This document shows positions 25,629 through 33,693 of a DNA stretch of 64,000 bases, in pieces. The stretch lies in the NCBI RefSeq assembly GCF_034661175.1, contig NZ_CP141058.1, forward strand, positions 4,278,001 through 4,342,000, read 5' to 3'. The DNA comes from Nocardioides renjunii (GTDB lineage: Bacteria > Actinomycetota > Actinomycetes > Propionibacteriales > Nocardioidaceae). The stretch's first letter is position 1, and every line of letters starts with the position of its first letter. The translations under genes were made by a program, and so were the position numbers. The notes under the pieces were generated by a model that saw nothing but the letters and a program-made list of their open reading frames with translations, did not search any database and had not been told where the DNA came from.

Positions 25629-26426
25629 GTGACCAGCTACGGCGACCACACCGGCCCGCTCGCCATCGCGCACCGCGGTGGCATGGCGCTCGCCCCCGAG
25701 AACACCCTGGCCGCCTTCGCGCGCGCCACCGCGCTCGGCCTGACCTACCTCGAGACCGACGTGCACACCACGCGCGACGGCCACGTCGTCTGCTTCCACG
25801 ACGCGAGCCTGCGCCGGGTCACCGGGCACCCCGGCCGGGTCGCCGACCTCGACCTCGCCGACCTGCGGCGGCTCCGCGTCGACGGCACCGACCAGATCCC
25901 GACGCTGACCGAGGCGATGGCGACGTTCCCGCGGGCGCGGTTCGCCATCGACCTCAAGGACGAGGCGTCGATCGGCGCGATGGCGCGGCTGCTCCACGCC
26001 CACCCGGGGTGGGCGGAGCGGATCCTCGTGGCCGGCGCCTGGAGCCGCTGGCTGCGCCGCCTCCAGGACGAGGCCCCCGGCGTGACGACGGCCCTCGGCT
26101 GGCGCTCGCTCACGACCCTCATCGCGTGCTCGCGCGGCGGCGTACGTCCTCCCGGCCTGCGTCCCGGCACGGGCGCCGCCTTCGCGCACGTGCCGCTGCG
26201 GCTGGGCCGGATGCCGATCCACTCCGAGCGGGTGATCGCCCGGGCCCACGAGCTCGGCATCCGCGTGGTCGTGTGGACCGTCGACGACCCGGCCACCATG
26301 CGGGGACTCCTCGACATGGGGGTCGACGGGATCATCACCGACCGGCCCGACGTGCTGCGCGAGGTGCTCATCGCCCGGGGCGAGTGGACGCCGCTGCCGC
26401 AGCTGCGCGCCGACGTCGTCCCCTGA
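25629..26426 (+). CDS. Glycerophosphodiester phosphodiesterase (GDPD)
   Basis: 265 residues. The GDPD TIM barrel begins with AIAHRGGMALAPENT (HRG and EN metal site), followed by LETDVHTTRDGHVVCFHD (ExD...H) and FAIDLKD. It hydrolyses glycerophosphodiesters to glycerol-3-phosphate and an alcohol. No signal peptide is visible, so it acts in the cytoplasm. GTG 25629 begins right after the divergent Pls-like gene's start (about 125 bp). The stop is followed by a convergent terminator. Confidence 0.93.
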   Translation: MTSYGDHTGPLAIAHRGGMALAPENTLAAFARATALGLTYLETDVHTTRDGHVVCFHDASLRRVTGHPGRVADLDLADLRRLRVDGTDQIPTLTEAMATFPRARFAIDLKDEASIGAMARLLHAHPGWAERILVAGAWSRWLRRLQDEAPGVTTALGWRSLTTLIACSRGGVRPPGLRPGTGAAFAHVPLRLGRMPIHSERVIARAHELGIRVVVWTVDDPATMRGLLDMGVDGIITDRPDVLREVLIARGEWTPLPQLRADVVP

Positions 26427-26428
26427 GC

Positions 26429-26461
26429 GGTGGTCGTCCGGGCACCGCCTGGACGACCACC
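26429..26461. terminator. Bidirectional terminator-like hairpin between GDPD and LuxR genes
   Basis: Arms GGTGGTCGTCC and GGACGACCACC (11 bp, perfect) flank an 11-base loop, right after the GDPD stop and before the convergent regulator's stop. There is no T-run, which is common in high-GC actinobacteria. Confidence 0.75.
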
Positions 26462-26486
26462 GAGCGCTCCGTGAGCGGCGCGGACC

Positions 26487-27104
26487 TCAGACCCGCTCGA
26501 GCACCTGCGCGTTGAGCCCGTGCGAGACGGCCCAGAGGACGGCCTGGCTGCGGCTCTGCACCCCGGTCTTGCGGTAGGCGCTGCGGATGTAGGACTTCAC
26601 CGAGTTGAGCGAGATGCGCATCTCCTGCGCGATCTCGTCGTTGCTCCGACCCGTCGCGATGAGCGCGAGGGTCTCGCGCTCGCGGGTGGTGAGGTGGTCG
26701 ACGTCGTTGAGCGAGGCGATGTCCTGCTCGCGCCGGCCGAGGTGCGCCGGCGCGACGACCAGCTCGCCGTCGTGGATGGCGCGGAGCGCGCGGCCCAGCT
26801 GCGGGGCGGTCAGGCTCTTGGCGAGGTAGCCGGAGACGCCGCTGCGGACGACCTCGTTGACCAGGCCGGGGTGGTGGTTCCAGGTGAAGACCGCGACGCG
26901 GCGGATGTAGGGGTCCGCGACCGCGCGGGCCACGGTGGATGCGTCGGTCGACGCGCCGTAGGTCTCGACCAGGGCCACGTCGATGGGACGCGCCTCACGG
27001 TCCTTGACGCTGCAGAGCTCGAAGCCCCCCAGCGTGCTGAGCATGCCCTCGAGGCCACGTCGTACGAGCTCGTCGGCCCCGAGAAGGGCTACACGGATGA
27101 TCAT
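26487..27104 (-). CDS. LuxR/NarL-family response regulator with degenerate receiver domain
   Basis: 205 residues. The receiver (1-120) has lost key residues. The acidic pair near the N-terminus is Gly-Ala (LLGADELVRRGL where DDH is usual), and the phosphorylated Asp is Glu-47 (VALVETYG). The receiver Lys-96 (YLAKS) and Thr-74 remain. The C-terminal GerE/LuxR helix-turn-helix (~135-205) is intact, with SVKSYIRSAYRK. This suggests it does not need phosphorylation and may be permanently active or ligand controlled. No kinase gene is next to it. It is a close paralogue of the regulator at the window start. ATG 27104 is followed by an upstream region shared with csoR. Confidence 0.92.
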   Translation of the reverse strand: MIIRVALLGADELVRRGLEGMLSTLGGFELCSVKDREARPIDVALVETYGASTDASTVARAVADPYIRRVAVFTWNHHPGLVNEVVRSGVSGYLAKSLTAPQLGRALRAIHDGELVVAPAHLGRREQDIASLNDVDHLTTRERETLALIATGRSNDEIAQEMRISLNSVKSYIRSAYRKTGVQSRSQAVLWAVSHGLNAQVLERV

Positions 27105-27243
27105 GGAGGGTCCTCACAGTCACAGGGGACCGCATTCGCATGTCCCCAGACGCCCCCCCAGGACCGTCATCGTCACTGTAGGACTCCGCGGAGACGCCGG
27201 GGCGACCTCCACGCTCCCGTGAGCGCAAAACAGGGCCGAAATA

Positions 27244-27259
27244 CCACCCCCCGGGGTGG
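27244..27259. promoter_or_regulatory. Upstream GC-rich palindrome before csoR
   Basis: Arms CCACCCC and GGGGTGG (7 bp, perfect) around CC. It lies about 33 bp upstream (centre to centre) from the second palindrome. CsoR operators are often GC-rich inverted repeats, so this may be an extra binding site. Confidence 0.45.
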
Positions 27260-27267
27260 GGGTGGCC

Positions 27268-27296
27268 TTGTCCTCGATACCCCCTGGGGGTATGGT
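27268..27296 (+). promoter_or_regulatory. csoR promoter with embedded CsoR operator
   Basis: A -35 element TTGTCC (27268-27273), a 17-bp spacer and a -10 element TATGGT (27291-27296) are seen. The ATG at 27304 is seven bases after the -10, so the mRNA should be leaderless. The spacer holds a perfect palindrome at 27277-27293 with arms ATACCCCC and GGGGGTAT around a central T, matching the C-run/G-run operators of CsoR repressors. Copper binding should release CsoR and open the whole operon. Confidence 0.8.
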
Positions 27297-27303
27297 TTCG
27301 AGC

Positions 27304-27606
27304 ATGAGCGACATGCACGGACACCTCGAGGGCAACGCCGACGCCGTCCAGGCCCACCTCAAGCGGCTGCGCCGCATCGAGGGCCAGGTCCGCGGCATCC
27401 AGCGGATGGTCGAGGACGAGAAGTACTGCATCGACATCCTCACCCAGGTCTCCGCGGCCACCAAGGCGCTGCAGGCGCTGGCCCTTTCGCTGCTCGACGA
27501 CCACATGGCGCACTGCCTCGTGGACGCCGCCCGCCAGGGCGGGGAGGAGCAGGAGCTCAAGCTCAAGGAGGCCTCCGAGGCGATCGCCCGCCTCGTGAGG
27601 TCATGA
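27304..27606 (+). CDS. csoR: CsoR copper-sensing repressor
   Basis: 100 residues, all-helical, with the copper ligands in the right places: Cys in EKYCIDIL (~41) and His/Cys in DDHMAHCLVD (H and C four residues apart), as in the C-H-C site of M. tuberculosis CsoR. It lacks a known DNA-binding domain, as usual for this family. Its own promoter contains a matching operator, so it represses the operon until Cu(I) binds. The stop overlaps the next possible start by a few bases. No Shine-Dalgarno sequence precedes the ATG, which fits a leaderless mRNA. Confidence 0.95.
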   Translation: MSDMHGHLEGNADAVQAHLKRLRRIEGQVRGIQRMVEDEKYCIDILTQVSAATKALQALALSLLDDHMAHCLVDAARQGGEEQELKLKEASEAIARLVRS

Positions 27607-27650
27607 CCACCCACCCGGACCAGTCACCCCGACCAGCAGAGGAGCACCCC

Positions 27651-27857
27651 ATGAGCGAGACCCGGACCTGGACCGTCACCGGCATGACCTGCGGCCACTG
27701 CGCCGCGTCGGTCACCGAGGAGATCTCCGAGATCGACGGCGTCGAGGACGTCGCCGTCGTCCTCGACACCGGAGCCGTCACCGTCACCAGCACCGCGCCC
27801 CTCGACGACTCGGCCGTCCGCGCCGCCGTCGAGGAGGCCGGCTACGCCGTGGCATGA
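27651..27857 (+). CDS. copZ: Copper chaperone, heavy-metal-associated domain (CopZ)
   Basis: 68 residues forming one HMA domain with the Cu(I)-binding motif GMTCGHC at ~12-18. ATG 27651 was preferred over the upstream ATG 27603 because AGAGGAG lies at ribosome-site spacing and the domain starts right there. It carries copper to CopA and possibly to CsoR. The end overlaps the next gene by 4 bp (ATGA). Confidence 0.93.
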   Translation: MSETRTWTVTGMTCGHCAASVTEEISEIDGVEDVAVVLDTGAVTVTSTAPLDDSAVRAAVEEAGYAVA

Positions 27858-28864
27858 GCACACCGACGCGCGTCGCCGCCTTCATCACCGCCCTGGCGGC
27901 GGCCTTCGCGCTCGCCTGGGGCGGAGGCCGCCTGGTCGGCCCGATCGAGGCAGCGCCGGCGCCGGTCGCCCACGAGGGCGGGACCGGCGGACACGACGAC
28001 GAGACCGGCGACGAGACCAGCGGCGAGGCGGGCGGCGAGGACGCGGGCCACGGTGCCCACGACGCGACCGAGGCGGTGGCCGACGCCACCGGCCTGACCG
28101 CCCGCGCCGACGGCTTCACGCTCGCCCTCGCCGACCGCGAGGTGCGCGCGGGTCGTACGCGCCTCGACTTCCGGGTGCTGACCAGCAGCGGTCGCCCGCT
28201 GCTGGACTACACGCGCGAGCACGAGAAGGACCTGCACCTCATCGTCGTACGCCGCGACCTGACCGGCTTCCAGCACGTGCACCCGCGGCTCGACCGGGCG
28301 ACGGGCACGTGGTCGGTGGACGTGCGGCTGACGCCGGGGGTGTGGCGGGTGGTCGCCGACTTCACGCCCGCAGGCTGGGACGGCCTCACCCTGGCCGATG
28401 ACGTGGCCGTCGCCGGCGACTTCGCGCCGACGCCGATGCCCACCGACGACCGCACCGCGCGGGTCCGCACCGAGGCGGGCACCTACACCGTCACCCTCGA
28501 GGGCGACACCGCGCCGGGCTCCGCGACCACGCTCACCACGCGCGTCGAGCTCGACGGCGCGCCGGTGACCGACCTCCAGCCCTACCTCGGCGCCTTCGGG
28601 CACCTGGTGGCGCTGCGGGCCGGCGACCTGGGCTACCTCCACGTCCACCCCGAGGCGGGCGAGCCGGGGCCGGGCATCGAGTTCGCGACGGCGTTCCCGA
28701 CGCACGGGACCTATCGCCTGTTCCTCGACTTCCGCCACCGCGGTGCCGTGCACACGGCCGCCTTCACGGTGGACGCGGGCGGGGTGCCGGGCGGCGACTC
28801 GACCGACGGGGTCGGCGACGACGCGCACGAGCAGGGTGAGGAGGGAGAGGGCCATGACCACTGA
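27854..28864 (+). CDS. Membrane-anchored or secreted copper-operon protein with two HxHP repeats
   Basis: 336 residues. A hydrophobic N-terminal segment (~7-28) is followed by a linker rich in Gly, His, Asp and Glu (~40-75). Then come two similar beta-rich repeats, at about 81-190 and 195-310. Each has a paired motif: DLHLIVVRRDLTGFQHVHP in repeat 1 and GHLVALRAGDLGYLHVHP in repeat 2. The C-terminus is again Asp/Glu/His-rich and ends GHDH. The position between copZ and copA and the metal-like His motifs suggest it binds copper outside the membrane. No enzyme family is recognised. It overlaps copZ by 4 bp and copA by 11 bp. Confidence 0.75.
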   Translation: MSTPTRVAAFITALAAAFALAWGGGRLVGPIEAAPAPVAHEGGTGGHDDETGDETSGEAGGEDAGHGAHDATEAVADATGLTARADGFTLALADREVRAGRTRLDFRVLTSSGRPLLDYTREHEKDLHLIVVRRDLTGFQHVHPRLDRATGTWSVDVRLTPGVWRVVADFTPAGWDGLTLADDVAVAGDFAPTPMPTDDRTARVRTEAGTYTVTLEGDTAPGSATTLTTRVELDGAPVTDLQPYLGAFGHLVALRAGDLGYLHVHPEAGEPGPGIEFATAFPTHGTYRLFLDFRHRGAVHTAAFTVDAGGVPGGDSTDGVGDDAHEQGEEGEGHDH

Positions 28865-31109
28865 CGCCGCCACCGGACCCGTCAGCGACGTCGAGCTGGC
28901 GATCACCGGGATGACCTGCGCCTCGTGCGCCAACCGCATCGAGCGCAAGCTCAACAAGCTCGACGGCGTCACGGCCTCGGTCAACTACGCCACCGAGAAG
29001 GCCAAGGTCACCTACCCCGTGACGGTGTCCACCGACGACCTGCTCGCCACCGTGGAGGCCGCCGGCTACGCCGCCGCCCTGCCGACGCCGCCGGGTGCCA
29101 CCGACACCACCGAGGCGGGGCCGGAGCGCGACCCGCTCCTGCAGCGCCTGCTCGTCAGCACCGCACTCACCGTCCCCGTCGTCGCGATGGCGATGGTGCC
29201 CGACTGGCAGTTCACCTACTGGCAGTGGGCCTCGCTCGCGCTGGCCGCGCCGGTCGTGGTGTGGGGCGCGCTGCCGTTCCACCGCGCCGCGTGGACCAAC
29301 CTGCGCCACGGCGCCACCACGATGGACACCCTGGTCTCGGTCGGCGTGCTGGCCGCGTTCGGCTGGTCGCTGTGGGCGCTCTTCCTCGGCACCGCCGGCG
29401 AGCCCGGCATGACCCACCCGTTCCGGATCTCCGTCGACCGCACCGACGGGGCGGGCAACATCTACCTCGAGGCCGCCGCCGGGGTGACGACGTTCCTGCT
29501 GGCCGGGCGCTGGCTGGAGCACCGCTCCAAGCGGCGGTCGGGAGCGGCCCTGCGCGCGCTCCTCGAGCTGGGCGCCCGCGACGTCGCCGTGCTGCGCGAC
29601 GACGCCTCCGGCGCCCGCCGCGAGGTGCGGGTGCCGGTCGACCAGCTGGGCGTCGGTGACGTGTTCGTGGTCCGACCGGGCGAGAAGGTCGCCACCGACG
29701 GCGAGGTCGTCGAGGGCACCTCGGCGGTCGACGCCTCGATGCTCACCGGCGAGTCCGTGCCGGTCGAGGTGCGTCCCGGTGACGCGGTGGTCGGCGCGAC
29801 GGTCAACGCCGGCGGCCGGCTGCTCGTGCGGGCGACCCGCGTGGGCGCCGACACCCAGCTCGCCCAGATGGCGCGGCTCGTCGAGGACGCGCAGAACGGC
29901 AAGGCCGAGGTCCAGCGCCTCGCCGACCGGGTCTCGGGCGTCTTCGTCCCGATCGTGATCGGTCTCGCCGTGGCGACGCTCGGCTTCTGGCTGGGCGCCG
30001 GCGGCGGCACGACCGCGGCCTTCACCGCGGCCGTCGGGGTGCTGATCATCGCCTGCCCGTGCGCGCTGGGCCTGGCCACGCCGACCGCGCTCATGGTCGG
30101 CACCGGACGGGGCGCCCAGCTCGGCATCCTCATCAAGGGCCCGGAGGTCCTCGAGTCCACGCGCCGGGTCGACACCATCGTGCTCGACAAGACCGGCACG
30201 GTGACCACCGGCGAGATGACCGTCCACGAGGTCGTGGCCGCCGACGGCGGGTCCGTCGACGACGTACGCCGCCTCGCCGCCGCCCTCGAGTCGGCGTCCG
30301 AGCACCCCATCGGCCGGGCCATCGCCGCCGACTGGTCCTCGGACGGGCTGCCCGCGGTCGAGGACTTCGCCAACCGCGAGGGCCTCGGCGTGCAGGGCGT
30401 GGTGGACGGCCACGCGGTGCTCGTGGGACGCCCGCGGCTCCTCGCGGAGTGGGCGCAGCACCTCGCGCCCGAGCTGCGTGCGGCCGTCGACCGCGCGCAG
30501 GGCGAGGGCCTCACGCCGGTCGCCGTCGGCTGGGACGGCGCGGCCCGCGGCGTCATCGTCGTCGGCGACACCGTCAAGCCGACCTCGGCCCGTGCGGTCG
30601 CCGAGCTCCGCGGCCTGGGACTCACCCCGGTCCTGCTGACCGGTGACAACGAGGCGGCCGCCCGCCACGTCGCCGACCAGGTCGGCATCGAGACGGTGGT
30701 CGCCGACGTGCTGCCGGCCGACAAGGTCGCCGAGGTGCAGCGGCTCCAGGCGGCTGGCAAGGTCGTGGCGATGGTCGGTGACGGCGTCAACGACGCCGCG
30801 GCGCTGGCCCAGGCCGACCTCGGCCTCGCGATGGGCACGGGCACCGACGTCGCCATCGAGGCCAGCGACCTCACGCTCGTGCGCGGCGACCTCCTCGTCG
30901 CCGTCGACGCCATCCGGCTCGCGCGGCGCACGCTCGGCACGATCAAGGGCAACCTGTTCTGGGCCTTCGCCTACAACGTCGCGGCCCTGCCCCTCGCCGC
31001 GGCCGGGCTGCTCAACCCGATGCTCGCCGGCGCGGCGATGGCGTTCTCGAGCGTCTTCGTCGTCACCAACAGCCTGCGGCTGCGGGGCTTCCGCTCGTCG
31101 GTCGGCTGA
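28854..31109 (+). CDS. copA: Copper-exporting P1B-type ATPase CopA
   Basis: 751 residues. One N-terminal HMA domain (GMTCASC), then the P-ATPase core: TGES actuator, the membrane copper site CPC in ACPCALGLA, the phosphorylated Asp in DKTGT, the HP motif (SEHPIGRA), TGDN and GDGVNDA. Eight membrane helices are expected; the long first extracellular loop near residue 190 contains ISVDRTDGAG. It pumps Cu(I) out of the cytoplasm using ATP. The start ATG has GAGGGAGAGG upstream. It ends the csoR operon. Confidence 0.96.
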   Translation: MTTDAATGPVSDVELAITGMTCASCANRIERKLNKLDGVTASVNYATEKAKVTYPVTVSTDDLLATVEAAGYAAALPTPPGATDTTEAGPERDPLLQRLLVSTALTVPVVAMAMVPDWQFTYWQWASLALAAPVVVWGALPFHRAAWTNLRHGATTMDTLVSVGVLAAFGWSLWALFLGTAGEPGMTHPFRISVDRTDGAGNIYLEAAAGVTTFLLAGRWLEHRSKRRSGAALRALLELGARDVAVLRDDASGARREVRVPVDQLGVGDVFVVRPGEKVATDGEVVEGTSAVDASMLTGESVPVEVRPGDAVVGATVNAGGRLLVRATRVGADTQLAQMARLVEDAQNGKAEVQRLADRVSGVFVPIVIGLAVATLGFWLGAGGGTTAAFTAAVGVLIIACPCALGLATPTALMVGTGRGAQLGILIKGPEVLESTRRVDTIVLDKTGTVTTGEMTVHEVVAADGGSVDDVRRLAAALESASEHPIGRAIAADWSSDGLPAVEDFANREGLGVQGVVDGHAVLVGRPRLLAEWAQHLAPELRAAVDRAQGEGLTPVAVGWDGAARGVIVVGDTVKPTSARAVAELRGLGLTPVLLTGDNEAAARHVADQVGIETVVADVLPADKVAEVQRLQAAGKVVAMVGDGVNDAAALAQADLGLAMGTGTDVAIEASDLTLVRGDLLVAVDAIRLARRTLGTIKGNLFWAFAYNVAALPLAAAGLLNPMLAGAAMAFSSVFVVTNSLRLRGFRSSVG

Positions 31110-31140
31110 GCCGCGCGGGGCTCTGCGAGAATCCACCCTC

Positions 31141-31500
31141 GTGGACGGACCGCTCCCCCTCGCCCTGATCATCGCCTCGCTCGTCTTCGCGGCGGTGGTG
31201 CTCGGCTACGTCGCGCTCGACCGCACGCCCGACTGGGGACTGCTCGGCTTCGCCGGCCTGATCGAGGCGGGCACGCTCGTGCTGCTGGTGGTCGCGGCGT
31301 TCCAGGTCGGCGACGTCGACCTCGCGGGCGGGTCGGCCGTCACCTTCTTCGGCTACCTCGTCGCCGGGCTGGTGCTGCTGCCGATCGGCTTCGTCTGGTC
31401 GCTCGCCGAGCGGAGCCGCGGCGCGACCGCCGTCCTGCTGGTCGCCGGCCTGACGCAGGCCTTCGTGGTGCTGCGCGCGCTGCAGGTGTGGCCCTCGTGA
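31141..31500 (+). CDS. Hypothetical membrane protein, four helices
   Basis: 119 residues from GTG 31141. Four hydrophobic segments are visible (residues ~5-25, ~35-55, ~65-85, ~93-110). No family recognised. The next gene's GTG overlaps its stop (GTGA), so the two form a pair. They follow copA by 31 bp but probably have their own promoter. Confidence 0.7.
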   Translation: MDGPLPLALIIASLVFAAVVLGYVALDRTPDWGLLGFAGLIEAGTLVLLVVAAFQVGDVDLAGGSAVTFFGYLVAGLVLLPIGFVWSLAERSRGATAVLLVAGLTQAFVVLRALQVWPS

Positions 31501-31919
31501 GCGGGGACCGCCGCTCGGCCGGCACCGGGACCAGCACCGGGGCGGGTCGGGTGCTCGTCGCGGTCTACGGCGTCTTCGCGCTCGCCGCGACCGCCCGCTC
31601 GCTCGTCCAGCTGCTCACCAAGGCCGACGAGGCGCCCGTGGCCTACGGGCTCTCCGCCCTGGCGGCGCTGGTCTACGTCGCCGCGACCCTCGGCCTGGCC
31701 GAGGTCGGCCCCGACCCGCGCCGGCTGGCCTGGGCCGCGGTCGGCTTCGAGCTGGTCGGCGTGCTCACGGTGGGCACGCTCACCGTCCTCGACCCGGAGC
31801 TGTTCCCCGACGCGACCGTGTGGTCGTCGTACGGCGCCGGCTACGGCTGGCTGCCGCTGCTGCTTCCCTTCGCCGGCATCGCCTGGCTCTGGCACACCGG
31901 TCGAGCGCGCTCGACGTAG
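31497..31919 (+). CDS. Hypothetical membrane protein
   Basis: 140 residues with four hydrophobic segments, and a short Gly/Thr/Ser-rich N-terminus. The C-terminal helix carries a WLPLLLPFAGIAWLW stretch. Its start is coupled to the upstream gene by a 4-bp overlap. No known family; a role linked to the upstream membrane protein is inferred. Confidence 0.7.
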   Translation: MSGDRRSAGTGTSTGAGRVLVAVYGVFALAATARSLVQLLTKADEAPVAYGLSALAALVYVAATLGLAEVGPDPRRLAWAAVGFELVGVLTVGTLTVLDPELFPDATVWSSYGAGYGWLPLLLPFAGIAWLWHTGRARST

Positions 31920-31960
31920 TCCCCGACGCGGGCCCGTCGCACCCGACCGCACCCGACCCG

Positions 31961-33160
31961 CTACTGGTTCTCCGGCGGCAGGTGCTTCTTCATCAGCCGC
32001 TTGACCCGCTTCTGCTTGCGGTCCGGGATCATCGAGCGCATCTCCTCCAGCTTGCCGAAGCACAGCAGCCGGTCCTCCGCCTCGAGCACGGTCTTGTTGC
32101 GCGGGTTGGGGATGACCTGGTGGCCGCGGTGCAGCGTCAGCACGGTGATGTCGCGCTCGTCGAGCCCGGAGTCGCCGAGCTTCTTGCCGACCATGTCGGA
32201 GCCGGCGTGCACCCCGATCTCGGCGACGCCGTAGCCGGTGGAGACGGTCAGCCGCTGGCGCACGTCGATGTCGGGGAACGCCACCTGGTTGTCGATGTAG
32301 TCGATGATCGCGCCGGCGACGTCGAGCTTGGTCGCCGACTCGATCCCCTCCAGGCCGGGCGAGGAGTTGACCTCCATCACCTGCGGCCCGTTCCGGCCCT
32401 CGAGCATGTCGACGCCGGCCACCCGCAGGCCCATGATCTGCGCCGACCGCACGGCCACGCGCTCGAACTCCTCGTGGAGCTCGACCGGCTCGACGCTGCC
32501 GCCGCGGTGCACGTTGGAGCGGAACTCGTCGCCCTGCGCCACCCGCCGCATCGCCGCCACCACGCGGTCGCCGACCACGAGGGCGCGGATGTCGCGGCCC
32601 TTGCTCTCCTTGACGAAGCGCTGGATCAGCACGTTCTGCCGGGTGCTCTGCAGCGTCTCGATGATCGCCTCGGCCACCTTGATCGTCGGCGCGAGGATGA
32701 CGCCGATGCCCTGGGTGCCCTCGAGCAGCTTGATCACGACCGGCGCACCGCCGACCCGCTCGATCGCCGGGATCACGTCGGCGCGGTCGCGCACGAAGGT
32801 CGTGGCCGGCATCGGGATCTGGTGGCGCGAGAGGATCTGCGTCGCGCGCAGCTTGTCGCGGCTGTTGGCGATGCCGTAGCTGGTGTTGGGCGTGTAGACG
32901 TCCATCTGCTCGAACTGGCGCACGACGGCGGTGCCGAAGTAGGTGATCGAGTTGCCGATGCGCGGCAGCACGGCGTCGTACGTCGAGAGCTGCTTGCCGC
33001 GGAACAGCAGGTCGGGGTCCTCGCCCGAGAGGTCGATGCCGAAGCGCAGCGTGTTGAGCACCTTGACGTCGTGTCCGCGCTCGACGGCGGCCGTCCGGAG
33101 GCGCTGGGTGCTGTAGGAGCGCGGCGCGCGGGAGAGGATGGCGAGCTTCACGCGGCACAT
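31961..33160 (-). CDS. RimK-family alpha-L-glutamate ligase with C-terminal RCK-like domain
   Basis: 399 residues. The first ~300 are a RimK ATP-grasp ligase: KLAILSRAPRSYSTQRL start, PRIGNSITYFG, VVIKLLEGTQGIGV (ATP lysine) and VMEVNSSPGLEGIE (Mg site). The last ~95 residues (RQRLTVSTGYGVAEIGVHAG, then an ITVLTLHRGHQVIPNP core) resemble the TrkA-C/RCK_C domain that binds small regulatory ligands. E. coli RimK adds glutamates to ribosomal protein S6; the substrate here is unknown. It is divergent from a RimB-type protease and an aspartoacylase-like hydrolase. I chose ATG 33160; a GTG three codons later is possible. Confidence 0.9.
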   Translation of the reverse strand: MCRVKLAILSRAPRSYSTQRLRTAAVERGHDVKVLNTLRFGIDLSGEDPDLLFRGKQLSTYDAVLPRIGNSITYFGTAVVRQFEQMDVYTPNTSYGIANSRDKLRATQILSRHQIPMPATTFVRDRADVIPAIERVGGAPVVIKLLEGTQGIGVILAPTIKVAEAIIETLQSTRQNVLIQRFVKESKGRDIRALVVGDRVVAAMRRVAQGDEFRSNVHRGGSVEPVELHEEFERVAVRSAQIMGLRVAGVDMLEGRNGPQVMEVNSSPGLEGIESATKLDVAGAIIDYIDNQVAFPDIDVRQRLTVSTGYGVAEIGVHAGSDMVGKKLGDSGLDERDITVLTLHRGHQVIPNPRNKTVLEAEDRLLCFGKLEEMRSMIPDRKQKRVKRLMKKHLPPENQ

Positions 33161-33198
33161 GAAAGCACGCCGCCGACGCGGCCGGACCACCTGACAAG

Positions 33199-33693
33199 AT
33201 GGTGCTCGTGTCCTCCCCTGCCCCACCCGACCCGGACCGGGTCGTCGTCGGCTGGCGCGAGTGGGTGGGCCTGCCGCAGGCCGACCTGCCGTGGGTCAAG
33301 GCCAAGATCGACACCGGCGCCCGCTCCTCCTCGATCCACGCCTTCGACCTCGAGGCGTTCGAGGCCGACGGACGCGAGTGGGTCCGGTTCTCCATCCACC
33401 CCTGGCAGCGCTCCGACGAGGACCGGACCGAGCTCACCGTGCCGGTGCTCGACCGCCGCGAGGTCCGGTCCAGCAACGGCCAGGTCGAGCAGAGGTACGC
33501 CGTCGCCATGGACGTGGTCCTCGCCGGTCGTCGCCTCACCACCGTGATGACGCTCAGCAACCGCGACGAGATGGGCTTCCGGATGCTGATCGGTCGCGAG
33601 GCCCTCGAGCGGGGGTTCCTCGTCGACGCGTCGCTGTCCTACGCCGGCGGCAGGCCCAGGCGCGCCGTACGTCGCAAGAACTGGGGGAAGTAG
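33199..33693 (+). CDS. RimB-type protease (retropepsin-like, Zn_protease PF05618 family)
   Basis: 164 residues. The aspartic-protease-like motif KAKIDTGARSSSIHA near residue 35 is present, with the typical C-terminal GREAL loop and a KNWGK end. In Pseudomonas, RimB cooperates with RimK to remove added glutamates. The gene ends by overlapping the next gene (TAGTG). The real start may be GTG 33208, which has CAAGAT seven bases upstream, rather than ATG 33199. Confidence 0.85.
   Translation: MVLVSSPAPPDPDRVVVGWREWVGLPQADLPWVKAKIDTGARSSSIHAFDLEAFEADGREWVRFSIHPWQRSDEDRTELTVPVLDRREVRSSNGQVEQRYAVAMDVVLAGRRLTTVMTLSNRDEMGFRMLIGREALERGFLVDASLSYAGGRPRRAVRRKNWGK

Noticed and set aside
30643..31500. Open frame from 30643 merging copA shadow with the downstream membrane protein
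   Set aside because: The first part overlaps copA in another frame; only the part from GTG 31141 looks like a protein.
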